38,129 bases of DNA. It comes from JAPXRI01 sp033813635 (GTDB taxonomy: Bacteria; Bacillota; Clostridia; Oscillospirales; QAMX01). Location of the stretch: NCBI GenBank assembly GCA_033813635.1, contig JAPXRI010000028.1:1-38129 (forward strand). The letters run 5' to 3'. The position numbers and the translations under genes are program-made. How positions within the stretch are numbered: the first letter of the stretch is position 1; every line of letters starts with the position of its first letter. Shown in pieces: positions 6,151 to 13,701 of this stretch. The notes beneath the pieces were generated by a model. That model was not told the DNA's origin and did no database searches. It saw nothing but the letters and a program-made list of their open reading frames with translations.

Positions 6151-8511
6151 TTATCGCTGTTCTGCAGAATTATCGCCAGACTCGAATTTTTTCGCCCTCT
6201 CCGAGAAATCCACCGCGATCTCGCGCGCGATTTCCTCAGAAAAGCTCTCGGCGTATATTTTCAGCGTCTTTTTTGTCGCTGACGGGGTGATCCGCACGTA
6301 GCCGCCGTCCACGCAGATCTTGATACCGTCGATATATTCGCAGCTCATGTTCTTGCAGCTCTCGCCGATTTTTCTCATCACATCCGCTTTATCGCCGTTC
6401 AGCGCCACCTCGAGGCTGTGGCAGCCGAACACCGGGAGCATCGTATGGAGAGAGGACAGGGACGTGCCGGAAGACGAAAGGAAGGACAGCAGCTTGAGGG
6501 CGCCGCAGCACGCGTCGTGGGTGAATAGCTGCTCGGCGTACAGCTTCTCCGCATAGTCCCCGTCCCTGCCGAGCCGGACGGTATAAGCGCCATTCTGTTC
6601 GGCGAGAATATCGTAGGCCGAGGGCGCGTCATAGGGGAGCGCCAGCGTAATGCCCGGCTGCTCAAGCATCGCGGACAGGAGGACGAGCCCGGACGTTTCG
6701 GTGACGTCGTAACGGCGCTTGTTGTCGGACAGGGCGAAGGTGAAGCCGTTGCGCGAGACCGATACAGTAAGCCCCTCAAACGACATCGCGGGCTGAGAGG
6801 GGAGCGTAAAATCCGCGATCGAGAGAGCCGAAGAGAGGGCGGCGGCGGCCGGGTGCTTCCCGTGCACCGCGACCTTCAGTTTGTTTCCCCTGCCGCCGGC
6901 CTCAGAAACCGCGGCGGCGTAAAAATCCGCCGCGCCGGCAAGATGTTTAATCTTTCCCACGGAGATTGACGGTACCCGCCTGTATTCACCTCGAGATACG
7001 ATGTTTTCAATTTTTTTCTGCTCGGAGGGGGAGATAATCCTTCCGCCGTGCTTAAAGACATAAATTTTGAGATCGTCCTCGCTGTCGATGAAGACGGAGA
7101 GGGAACACCCGGCTATTTTGGTCAGCGCCGCGGCGCCGGCCGCGAAGGCGATGTCGTGGAGAAATACGCTGCAGCCTGCGGAGGTCAGTCCGGAGGCCAG
7201 CGCGGATATCAGAGACGATACGTCGGAGCCGCCGGAGCCGCCGACAGCCACCCGGAGAGGCTCCTTGGCGAGGGCTGCGAGAGCCGAGCCGAGCTCGCAG
7301 CAGAGTTCGGGCGTGACGCCCGTGGCGAAGGAGCCGGATATGCAGTTGTCGTCAAACACCGTGCCGCCGGGTCCGCCCGAGGTTATGTTGGTTTTTATAT
7401 TGCTGCCGGAGGGGACATTGATGTCCGGCCAGATGCGCACGTTTGAATTTATATAGGAGCCGTCGCCGATGCAAGCGCCGTTCCCGACAACGGCGCTTTT
7501 GCTGATTACGCAGCCGTTTCCGATATTCGCGCCCCTGCAGACGATGCAGCCCTCCGCCTCGCAGCGCGGGGCAAGGCTGCCCTCGATGACCGAGTTGCTG
7601 ACAATGCTGCCCTCGCCTATATAGGCGCTCTCCGAAATAACCGCGTTTGGCCCTATAACGGCGCCGGACATTATTTTCGCCGACGGGTGAAGATATACCG
7701 GGGGTATCAGCGCAACGCCGTCAGGGGGCGTCATATTCCTGCCGAGGTATATTCCCGGGGAGTGTTCGGACAGAGAGTGGGACAGCCTTATCTTCCCGGC
7801 GAGGGCGTCGAACGAGCAGCGGAGGTATGAATCGATGTCCCCGATGTCGCACCAGTACCCGTCTAGCTCGCAGGCGTAAAGCCGCCTGTTTTCCGACATC
7901 AGCAGCGGGAACAGATCGCGCGCAAAGTCAAAAGGTTTGTTTTCGGGAATGGAGTTCAGGACGTCCGGAGAGATGATGTAGATTCCGGTGTTTACCAGAT
8001 TGGTGAACACCTGCCCCCACGCGGGCTTCTCTGTAAATTTCCGAATCCTGCCGTCCGAATCGGTCAGTACGAGGCCGTATTCCACCGGGTTCGGCTGTCT
8101 GGACAGTATGATGGTGACATCGGCGTTTTTGCTCTTATGGAATTCGAGAGCCTTGTTGAAATCGATGTCGCAGACGGCGTCGCCGCTTAAGACGAGGAAA
8201 TCGCCATCGGAGAGAAACCCGGAACAGGCTCTGACACCGCCCGCAGTGCCGAGGGGGGAGGTCTCTGTGAAATACGAGATTTTGACGTTCAGCGCGCTCC
8301 CGTCCGTGAATTCGTTTTTAATAATGTCCGGTAGATACATTAGGGTCATCACCATTTCGGTTATGCCAAGGGCGCGCAGATGCTCGATCGAATGGCGCAG
8401 AACGCTCCTTCCAAGGATGGGCACCATCGGCTTGGGAAGCCGGGATGTCAAAGGCCGAAGGCGCCGGCCCTCGCCGCCGGACAGGATGCAGGCTTTCAAG
8501 TTTACACACAC
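6151..8511 (-). CDS. Sugar-phosphate nucleotidyltransferase fused to a degenerate phosphomannomutase-like domain
   Basis: Three parts are visible. Residues 5-235 are an NTP_transferase domain with GGEGRRLRPLT at 12-22, PKPMVPI and SGDAVCDID, close to mannose-1-phosphate guanylyltransferases. Residues about 260-375 show left-handed beta-helix hexapeptide repeats (IGPNAVI, IGEGSIV, IGNGCVI). The remaining ~400 residues correspond in position to the phosphomannomutase/phosphoglucomutase part of similar fusions, but the phosphoserine loop (TASHNP) and the metal loop (DGDxDR) are not present, so this part is probably inactive or regulatory. Start is uncertain: GTG at 8511 is chosen, TTG at 8499 is possible, and the ribosome site is poor. 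It likely makes a nucleotide sugar for glycans. Confidence 0.85.
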   Translation of the reverse strand: MCVNLKACILSGGEGRRLRPLTSRLPKPMVPILGRSVLRHSIEHLRALGITEMVMTLMYLPDIIKNEFTDGSALNVKISYFTETSPLGTAGGVRACSGFLSDGDFLVLSGDAVCDIDFNKALEFHKSKNADVTIILSRQPNPVEYGLVLTDSDGRIRKFTEKPAWGQVFTNLVNTGIYIISPDVLNSIPENKPFDFARDLFPLLMSENRRLYACELDGYWCDIGDIDSYLRCSFDALAGKIRLSHSLSEHSPGIYLGRNMTPPDGVALIPPVYLHPSAKIMSGAVIGPNAVISESAYIGEGSIVSNSVIEGSLAPRCEAEGCIVCRGANIGNGCVISKSAVVGNGACIGDGSYINSNVRIWPDINVPSGSNIKTNITSGGPGGTVFDDNCISGSFATGVTPELCCELGSALAALAKEPLRVAVGGSGGSDVSSLISALASGLTSAGCSVFLHDIAFAAGAAALTKIAGCSLSVFIDSEDDLKIYVFKHGGRIISPSEQKKIENIVSRGEYRRVPSISVGKIKHLAGAADFYAAAVSEAGGRGNKLKVAVHGKHPAAAALSSALSIADFTLPSQPAMSFEGLTVSVSRNGFTFALSDNKRRYDVTETSGLVLLSAMLEQPGITLALPYDAPSAYDILAEQNGAYTVRLGRDGDYAEKLYAEQLFTHDACCGALKLLSFLSSSGTSLSSLHTMLPVFGCHSLEVALNGDKADVMRKIGESCKNMSCEYIDGIKICVDGGYVRITPSATKKTLKIYAESFSEEIAREIAVDFSERAKKFESGDNSAEQR

Positions 8512-8589
8512 TTCTTTTCTTTCGTTTTTCCTTATATCAATAAAAGTGTGACCAATTTGCCCGCGTTTTATTCCTGCAAACAGCATAAA

Positions 8590-8632
8590 ATGGGCCGCCG
8601 TAAAAAAGCATTTCGCTTGATTTCACGGCGGC
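8590..8632 (-). terminator. Probable terminator of the ribosomal protein operon
   Basis: An 8-bp perfect stem (8594-8601 with 8625-8632) lies 23 nt after the rplL stop and is followed on the minus strand by CC-ATTTTA. The T tract is short, but a smaller AAGC/GCTT hairpin inside the loop is followed by several T residues. Confidence 0.6.
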
Positions 8633-8654
8633 TCTTTTATGCGCTTGCTTTAGG

Positions 8655-9038
8655 TTACTTGATTTCGACTTTGGCGCCAGCTTCTTCGAGTTTGGCCTTG
8701 ATCGACTCGGCTTCGTCTTTCGAGATGTTCTCTTTGACGGGCTTCGGTACGGATTCAACGAAATCCTTGGCTTCCTTCAGGCCGAGACCGGTGATCTCAC
8801 GGACGACCTTGATGACGGTGAGCTTGTTCGCGCCGAAATCAGCGAGAACGGGGGTGAACTCCGTCTTCTCCTCGGCTGCCGGAGCAGCGGCCGCCGCGAC
8901 GGGCGCTGCGACTGCCGCAACGGGCGCGGCCGCAGAGACGCCGAATTCCTCTTCGAGAGCCTTTACGAGCTCGGAGAGCTCGAGGACTGTGAGGGCCTTG
9001 ACTTCATTGATAAGAGCAGTAACTTTTTCGCTTGCCAT
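8655..9038 (-). CDS. rplL: 50S ribosomal protein L7/L12
   Basis: Stalk protein that binds L10 and recruits translation factors. The N-terminal dimerisation helix region (ALTVLELSELVKALEEEFGV) is followed by an alanine/proline-rich hinge near residues 36-55 and the conserved C-terminal domain with KLTVIKVVREITGLGLKEAK. Length 127 is normal. ATG at 9038 has GGAGG about 9 nt upstream. It follows rplJ by 46 nt and shares its transcript and L10-leader control. Confidence 0.97.
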   Translation of the reverse strand: MASEKVTALINEVKALTVLELSELVKALEEEFGVSAAAPVAAVAAPVAAAAAPAAEEKTEFTPVLADFGANKLTVIKVVREITGLGLKEAKDFVESVPKPVKENISKDEAESIKAKLEEAGAKVEIK

Positions 9039-9084
9039 AATTAATTTACCTCCGATTTAAATATTAAATAATTTGCGCTAAACT

Positions 9085-9615
9085 TTAAGCGCTTTGTTTG
9101 TCCGCGATGGCCTTAAGAGCGACCACAAGTCCGCGGATATTGCCGTTGAGAACGTTGACGAGTCCGGAAATCGGCGCGTTGAAACCGCCCAGAACCTGTG
9201 CGATGAGGACGTCTCTCGGCGGGAGCTTCGCGAGCGCTTCTACGCCTTTAGTGTCGATGACCTTGCCGTCCACAAAACCCGCTTTAATGGTGAACGCGCC
9301 CTTGGATTTGTCCGCATAGTCGGCCAGAACCTTTGCCGCCGCCACGGGGTCCTTGCTGGTCGCCAAAGACGTCGTCCCGTTGAGGTACGGATCGAGGTCG
9401 CCAAGACCGCAGTTCACAGCCGCGCGGGACAGCAGCGTGTTTTTGATGACTGTGTAATCAACACCCGCTTTCCGGAGATCGCGGCGAAGGGCTGTGTCGC
9501 TTTCGACTGTTATACCCCTGTAGTCGCAGATTACCCCGGCGCTCGAGTCCTTTAAACGCGCGATCAGCTTATCGACGACCGCTTGTTTTTCAGCGAGTAC
9601 CTTTTCTGCTGGCAT
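9085..9615 (-). CDS. rplJ: 50S ribosomal protein L10
   Basis: Base of the ribosomal stalk; binds 23S rRNA and L7/L12 dimers. The 176-residue sequence has the N-terminal KQAVVDKLIARLKDSSAGV segment and the VDYTVIKNTLLSRAA core of L10. The start ATG at 9615 has a strong GGAGGTG site. Upstream lies an L10-type autoregulatory leader with a terminator hairpin, so expression is probably set by free L10-L7/L12 complex binding its own mRNA. Confidence 0.97.
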   Translation of the reverse strand: MPAEKVLAEKQAVVDKLIARLKDSSAGVICDYRGITVESDTALRRDLRKAGVDYTVIKNTLLSRAAVNCGLGDLDPYLNGTTSLATSKDPVAAAKVLADYADKSKGAFTIKAGFVDGKVIDTKGVEALAKLPPRDVLIAQVLGGFNAPISGLVNVLNGNIRGLVVALKAIADKQSA

Positions 9616-9659
9616 GAAATTTTCACCTCCGGTTTTATTAGCCTTTCGTCCGCTCGGGA

Positions 9660-9696
9660 AATGAAAATCCCCGTATCTGAAAACAAATACGGGGAT
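9660..9696 (-). terminator. Attenuator hairpin before rplJ
   Basis: Perfect 10-bp stem (9667-9676 with 9687-9696), 10-nt loop, followed on the minus strand by TTTCATTTC. It lies between the L10 leader core and the rplJ ribosome site, the usual position of the attenuator that lowers rplJL expression in Gram-positive bacteria. Confidence 0.8.
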
Positions 9697-9797
9697 GTCG
9701 GTTTCATGTTTCGTAAAAAACGAAATGAAAACGCCATTACATCCTCGGCAGGATTTACACCGTTGTCGCGGCCACCTGCTGTCTTCGGAAAAGGCTT
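9697..9797 (-). promoter_or_regulatory. L10 (rplJ) autoregulatory mRNA leader
   Basis: The minus strand contains CCGAAGACAGCAGGTG (9788-9773) and, about 20 nt later, TAAATCCTGCCGAGG (9758-9744). These two segments form the kink-turn/bulge arms recognised as the L10 leader in Firmicutes, where GCAGG pairs with CCTGC. A TATAAT at 9809-9804 would allow a start near 9797, but no good -35 box accompanies it, so part of the transcription may come from upstream genes. Confidence 0.88.
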
Positions 9798-9859
9798 TAT
9801 TTTATTATAATGCGGACTTTATCGCCCGCTTATAACCGTGATTGGATAGGGAAACGAAC

Positions 9860-10561
9860 TTAGATGACCTCAGAAACGCGCGACGTGCTGATCTTGACAC
9901 CGGGGCCCATCGTCGAAGTGATGACGCAGGAGCGGATGTACTGGCCTTTGGCCGCGGCCGGTTTGGCGCGGACAATCGCGTTTGTCAGCGTTCTCAGGTT
10001 CTCGTAGAGCTTCTCGCTGCCGAACGAAACCTTGCCGATAGGGCAGTGGATGATGTTGGTCTTGTCAAGGCGGTATTCGATTTTACCGGCCTTAAGCTCG
10101 TTGACGGCTTTTGTGACGTCGGGCGTTACGGTGCCGGCCTTCGGGTTCGGCATCAGGCCTTTAGGGCCGAGGATGCGGCCGATTCTGCCGACGAGACCCA
10201 TCATGTCGGGCGTCGCGACTACCGCGTCGAAATCCAGGAAGTTCTCCTTCTGAATCTTTGTGACCATATCCTCCGCGCCGACATAATCGGCTCCGGCGGC
10301 TTTGGCCTCTTCGGCCTTCGCGTCCCTGGCGAATACTAGAACGCGGAGAGATTTGCCTGTCCCGTGGGGGAGAACGACGGCGCCTCTGACCTGCTGGTCT
10401 GCGTGGCGCGAGTCGACGCCGAGACGGACATGGAGTTCGACGGTTTCGTCGAATTTCGCTTTCGCGGAGCCTATAACCAATTTAATAGCCTCTTCGGGCT
10501 CGTATTGCTTCTGTTTGTCGAATGCTTTTACGCTTTCGATATATTTCTTGCCTCTATGCAC
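9860..10561 (-). CDS. rplA: 50S ribosomal protein L1
   Basis: L1 stalk protein binding 23S rRNA, and in many bacteria a repressor of its own operon. Motifs include the N-terminal KKYIESVKAFDK, GADYVGAEDMV and the conserved RILGPKGLMPNPKAGTVT near residue 130. Length 233 is standard. The start is GTG at 10561 with GAGGAGG 7 nt before it. It lies between rplK (92 nt upstream) and the L10 leader. Confidence 0.97.
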   Translation of the reverse strand: MHRGKKYIESVKAFDKQKQYEPEEAIKLVIGSAKAKFDETVELHVRLGVDSRHADQQVRGAVVLPHGTGKSLRVLVFARDAKAEEAKAAGADYVGAEDMVTKIQKENFLDFDAVVATPDMMGLVGRIGRILGPKGLMPNPKAGTVTPDVTKAVNELKAGKIEYRLDKTNIIHCPIGKVSFGSEKLYENLRTLTNAIVRAKPAAAKGQYIRSCVITSTMGPGVKISTSRVSEVI

Positions 10562-10653
10562 TTTATATCCTCCTCAAAGTGGTAAATTCGGAATTATCCT
10601 CCCACCGCCGGGCTGTATAAGCCCCGCTGCCCCGGGCGATACTCCCGGGAATA

Positions 10654-11079
10654 TTAGCCCTCGACGACCACGCCCATGCTGCGGCAGGTGCCGGCAATCA
10701 TGCTCATTGCGCCCTCGAGATCTTTTGCGTTCAGATCCTGCATTTTTTGCTCGGCGATCTTCTTGACGCTGTCGCGGCTGATCGTGGCGACCTTTGTCTT
10801 GTTCGGGACACCGGAGCCGCTCTCGATGTTGCAGGCCTTCAGGATAAGGGCCGCCGCGGGCGGGGTCTTCGTGACGAACGTGAACGATCTGTCGGCGTAA
10901 ACCGTTATGACCACCGGGATTTTAAAGCCAACGTCGTTTTTCGTGCGCTCGTTGAATTCCTTGACAAAGCTCATTATGTTAATGCCGTGCTGAGCAAGCG
11001 CCGGACCAACCGGAGGACCCGCGGTCGCTTTTCCGGCATTTATCTGAAGCTTTATATAGCCGACAACTTTCTGTGCCAT
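10654..11079 (-). CDS. rplK: 50S ribosomal protein L11
   Basis: Binds the GTPase-associated region of 23S rRNA. The sequence begins MAQKVVGYIKLQI, has the proline-rich AGPPVGPALAQHGINIM segment near residues 20-36 and ends in the RNA-binding domain with GTCRSMGVVVEG. Length 141 is exactly typical. Gene order nusG-rplK-rplA-rplJ-rplL is the conserved bacterial arrangement. Confidence 0.98.
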   Translation of the reverse strand: MAQKVVGYIKLQINAGKATAGPPVGPALAQHGINIMSFVKEFNERTKNDVGFKIPVVITVYADRSFTFVTKTPPAAALILKACNIESGSGVPNKTKVATISRDSVKKIAEQKMQDLNAKDLEGAMSMIAGTCRSMGVVVEG

Positions 11080-11127
11080 ATTTTTTTGTCCATCCTCTCA
11101 AAATACATGATAAAAGCTGATAGGAAA

Positions 11128-11649
11128 TTAAGATTCCGCTTCGACCTGGCTTGTCTCAAGCTCAACGGACGTATCTCTTCCGAACATGGAGAGAATTACT
11201 CTGACCTTGTTCTTATCGGGGGAGATATCCTCGACGGTTCCGATAAATCCTTCCAGGGGCCCGTCCGTAATGTGGACCCTGTCTCCCACCTGGTAGGATA
11301 TCTGGATCTCGTGTCTTTCGACGCCGAGCTTTTCAACCTCGCTGTCGGTGAGCGGAACGGGCTTTGATCCCGGACCGACGAAGCTTGTGACGCCGCGTAT
11401 GTTGCGCACCACGTGCCAGCTCTCGTCGTTCATAACCATCTTTACCAGGACATAGCCGGGAAAAACTTTTCGCTGGACCTCCGCGCGTTTATCGTCTTTG
11501 ACTTCCGTGACCGTTTCGGTGGGTATCATAACACCGCAGATGAGATTCTGCAGGCCGCGGTTTTCAACCGTCTTTTCAATTGTTGTGGCGACTTTATTCT
11601 CATACCCGGAATAGGTGTGAATAACGTACCACTTCGCTTCATCCGCCAT
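11128..11649 (-). CDS. nusG: Transcription elongation/antitermination factor NusG
   Basis: Binds RNA polymerase and affects pausing and termination. It starts WYVIHTYSGYENKV, the NGN domain, with the FPGYVLVKM strand and RNIRGVTSFVG near residue 85, and ends with a KOW motif (ITDGPLEGFIGTVEDI) near 130-145. Length 173 is normal. It follows secE by 28 nt in the operon from the 12258-12286 promoter. Confidence 0.97.
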   Translation of the reverse strand: MADEAKWYVIHTYSGYENKVATTIEKTVENRGLQNLICGVMIPTETVTEVKDDKRAEVQRKVFPGYVLVKMVMNDESWHVVRNIRGVTSFVGPGSKPVPLTDSEVEKLGVERHEIQISYQVGDRVHITDGPLEGFIGTVEDISPDKNKVRVILSMFGRDTSVELETSQVEAES

Positions 11650-11677
11650 TATGATTCTCCTTTACCCACCTGCGCCG

Positions 11678-12019
11678 TCAATAGAACAGCTCGATAAACA
11701 GTTCGAGACCGTCTCTGAAAACCAAATCAGCCACGATGACAAGCGCGCCGACAATCGCAACAACAGCGAAAACGACAAGGGTGTTGTTGACAACCTGCTT
11801 GAATGTCGGCCAGGTCACTTTTTTGGATTCACTTTTAAGTTCTTTGAACCATTTTTTCAACCCGTCGCCTATCCTGCGGAAAAACCCGGGTTTTTTCTTG
11901 GACGTATCCTTCGCGGCCGGCTCGGTGTTTTTACCCGACGAAGCCTTTAAAGTGCCGCTAACATCCAATTTATCGGATTTTGCTTTATCCGCCACTTCAT
12001 TCACCCTTTCTGTCGTCAT
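11678..12019 (-). CDS. secE: Preprotein translocase subunit SecE
   Basis: Small membrane subunit of the Sec channel. The conserved WFKELKSESKKVTWPTFKQ amphipathic region precedes one C-terminal membrane helix (TLVVFAVVAIVGALVIVADLV). At 113 residues it is longer than the usual 60-70 residue Gram-positive form; the extra ~45 N-terminal residues are charged and low-complexity. ATG at 12019 is preferred over an in-frame TTG at 12028 because AAGG, overlapping the rpmG stop, is about 10 nt before it. Confidence 0.93.
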   Translation of the reverse strand: MTTERVNEVADKAKSDKLDVSGTLKASSGKNTEPAAKDTSKKKPGFFRRIGDGLKKWFKELKSESKKVTWPTFKQVVNNTLVVFAVVAIVGALVIVADLVFRDGLELFIELFY

Positions 12020-12031
12020 TAGAGACAAACC

Positions 12032-12181
12032 TTACTTGGTTTCTCTGTGCAGGGTATGCTTGCGGCAGAATCTGCAGTACTTCATCCGCTCAAGCCGATC
12101 CGGGGTGTGCTTTTTGTTTTTCATCGTATCGTAGTTTCGTTGTTTGCACTCCGTGCAGGCGAGAGTGATTCTGACTCTCAT
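12032..12181 (-). CDS. rpmG: 50S ribosomal protein L33 (zinc-ribbon form)
   Basis: Translation of this 49-codon frame gives MRVRITLACTECKQRNY and ends in YCRFCRKHTLHRETK. Cysteines at 9, 12, 36 and 39 form the zinc ribbon of the Cys-containing L33 form. ATG at 12181 has AGGAGGT about 9 nt upstream. It is the first gene after the operon promoter and lies 12 nt before secE, the usual order in Firmicutes. Confidence 0.96.
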   Translation of the reverse strand: MRVRITLACTECKQRNYDTMKNKKHTPDRLERMKYCRFCRKHTLHRETK

Positions 12182-12257
12182 TCTAACGGCACCTCCTTAA
12201 AGTAACGCCTCCCTAAAAAAAGCCAAAAAAATAAGACCTTTTCCATAGGTATTTTAT

Positions 12258-12286
12258 ATTCTACCACCCGATGGGAAAAAAGTCAA
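12258..12286 (-). promoter_or_regulatory. Sigma-A promoter of the rpmG-secE-nusG-rpl operon
   Basis: Minus strand -35 TTGACT (12286-12281), 17-bp spacer, -10 TAGAAT (12263-12258). Predicted start near 12251, about 70 nt before rpmG. Confidence 0.85.
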
Positions 12287-12336
12287 TACTGTTTATTAAA
12301 TTATTCCGGAAAATTATGATAAAACGGCGAAAACCT

Positions 12337-12364
12337 GCCGGAGGGAGCGTCGGCCCCCGCCGGC
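12337..12364 (-). terminator. Probable terminator after mgsA
   Basis: A GC-rich imperfect stem, 5 bp (12337-12341 with 12360-12364) continued by 5 more pairs (12343-12347 with 12354-12358, one G-T), lies about 20 nt after the mgsA stop; AGGTTTTCG follows. The T tract is short. Confidence 0.45.
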
Positions 12365-12382
12365 GTTACGGTTTACAGCCGC

Positions 12383-12787
12383 TTATGATTTCGGATTGAC
12401 GATATCCCGCCAGTCGAGGTCGCCCCTGCTGAGGCCGTGGATCAATACCTCGGCTGTCGCCACGTTCGTGGCTATCGGCACGTTATGTAGGTCGCAGAGC
12501 CTTAAAAGGGATTCCAGATTGGGCTCCTGGGGAGCGGCCGTCAGCGGGTCTCTGAAAAAGAGCACGAGGTCAATCTCATTGTACGCGATTCTCGCGCCGA
12601 TCTGCTGGTCGCCGCCCTGGGGGCCGGACAAAAAGCGGTGGACCTTAAGGCCTGTGGCTTCGGCGACGAGCTTGCCGGTCGTTTCGGTGGCGAATATATT
12701 GTGCTGCGAAAGGATTCCGCAGTAGGCGATGCAGATTTGCACCATCAGTTCTTTCTTTTTATCGTGCGCAATCAGAGCTATATTCAC
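12383..12787 (-). CDS. mgsA: Methylglyoxal synthase
   Basis: Converts dihydroxyacetone phosphate to methylglyoxal and phosphate, a bypass of lower glycolysis under phosphate limitation. The 134-residue sequence begins MNIALIAHDKKK and contains SGPQGGDQQIGARI, which carries the catalytic aspartate region, then FFRDP and HNVPIATNVATAE, all conserved in the family. The start is GTG at 12787. It has its own promoter in the gap after minD, so it is not necessarily part of the cell-shape operon. Confidence 0.96.
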   Translation of the reverse strand: MNIALIAHDKKKELMVQICIAYCGILSQHNIFATETTGKLVAEATGLKVHRFLSGPQGGDQQIGARIAYNEIDLVLFFRDPLTAAPQEPNLESLLRLCDLHNVPIATNVATAEVLIHGLSRGDLDWRDIVNPKS

Positions 12788-12854
12788 AATCCAAACCCCA
12801 TTTCCTAAATGCGATAAAAAGGATATATTACGAAATAAACAGCAATCTACGTAT

Positions 12855-12882
12855 ATTATACATGTTTTTTACGGGCATGCAA
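12855..12882 (-). promoter_or_regulatory. Promoter for mgsA
   Basis: Minus strand -35 TTGCAT (12882-12877), 16-bp spacer, -10 TATAAT (12860-12855). Predicted start near 12848, about 60 nt before the GTG start of mgsA. Confidence 0.7.
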
Positions 12883-12914
12883 TAACGTATTTGAAAATTA
12901 TGCGGGAATTTGCT

Positions 12915-13652
12915 TTAGAAGTTCGGTCTCACCGGAAAGCCCTCGAGCCTTTTCGCGATATCGATCAGGCACCTGGCGGCTTTTGAGGTTTTAAGGGTCA
13001 TAAGCGGCGTACAGCCGTTGAACGCTGCGTTGACGGAGTCGTCTTCATAGATGATGCCGGCCAGCGGTATCCCGATGCCGTCTATCGACTCGTCGATGTT
13101 GTAGGACCTCTTTTTCCTGATCCGCTTTTTCGACACCTTGTTTAGAATTAACGAAACATCGCTGACGCCACGGTCAAGCAGAATCCCGGCGGCGACGCTC
13201 GAGTCCATTACGCAGGGGGTATCAGGCGTCGAGACGATAAGCGCTCTGTCGGCGGCCGCGGAGGACAGGCGAAAGCCGTGCCCTATGCCGGCGGGCGAAT
13301 CTATAATGCAATAATCGTACTCGGAAGAGAGCGAGCGGATAAGCTTTGCGAAAGCGCCGGGCTCGATAGTTCCGCACTGGACCGGGGGAGAGGGCAGCAG
13401 CGACAGCCGGGGGATGTCGCCGTGCTCGATAATCGCGTTCTCCGGCTCGGTCCGTCCGGACAAAACATCCTCAAAATCAAAGACGACCCTGTCCTGCAGG
13501 CCGAGAGCCAAATCGAGATTGTGAAGGCCGATATCGCAGTCGACCGCGAGCACCTTCCGCCCGAGCATTGAAAGGGCGCAGGACAGCCCGGCGGTGACCG
13601 TGGTTTTTCCGGTGCCGCCCTTGCCCGAGGTTATTACGATAATGCTGCCCAT
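12915..13652 (-). CDS. minD: Septum site-determining ATPase MinD
   Basis: Membrane-associated ATPase that places the division septum. Deviant Walker A GKGGTGKT is at residues 10-17, followed by VDCDIGLHNLDLALG and DSPAGIG, typical of MinD rather than chromosome-partition ParA. At 245 residues it is about 20 shorter than usual, and the C-terminus (IAKRLEGFPVRPNF) is only a weak match to the membrane-targeting amphipathic helix. It directly follows mrdA after 49 nt; there is no minC between them, unlike many Firmicutes minCD pairs, and no minE is visible. A general ParA/MinD family protein is the alternative, but the mreCD-mrdA context supports MinD. Confidence 0.85.
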   Translation of the reverse strand: MGSIIVITSGKGGTGKTTVTAGLSCALSMLGRKVLAVDCDIGLHNLDLALGLQDRVVFDFEDVLSGRTEPENAIIEHGDIPRLSLLPSPPVQCGTIEPGAFAKLIRSLSSEYDYCIIDSPAGIGHGFRLSSAAADRALIVSTPDTPCVMDSSVAAGILLDRGVSDVSLILNKVSKKRIRKKRSYNIDESIDGIGIPLAGIIYEDDSVNAAFNGCTPLMTLKTSKAARCLIDIAKRLEGFPVRPNF

Positions 13653-13701
13653 ATCAACACCACGTTTCTAACTGGTAGTCCGACCCACGAAAGCGATTTC
13701 G

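Noticed and set aside
10624..10653. GC-rich hairpin (CCCGGG/CCCGGG) between rplK and rplA as a terminator
   Set aside because: No T tract follows and the genes belong to one operon; may be only a processing or stability element.
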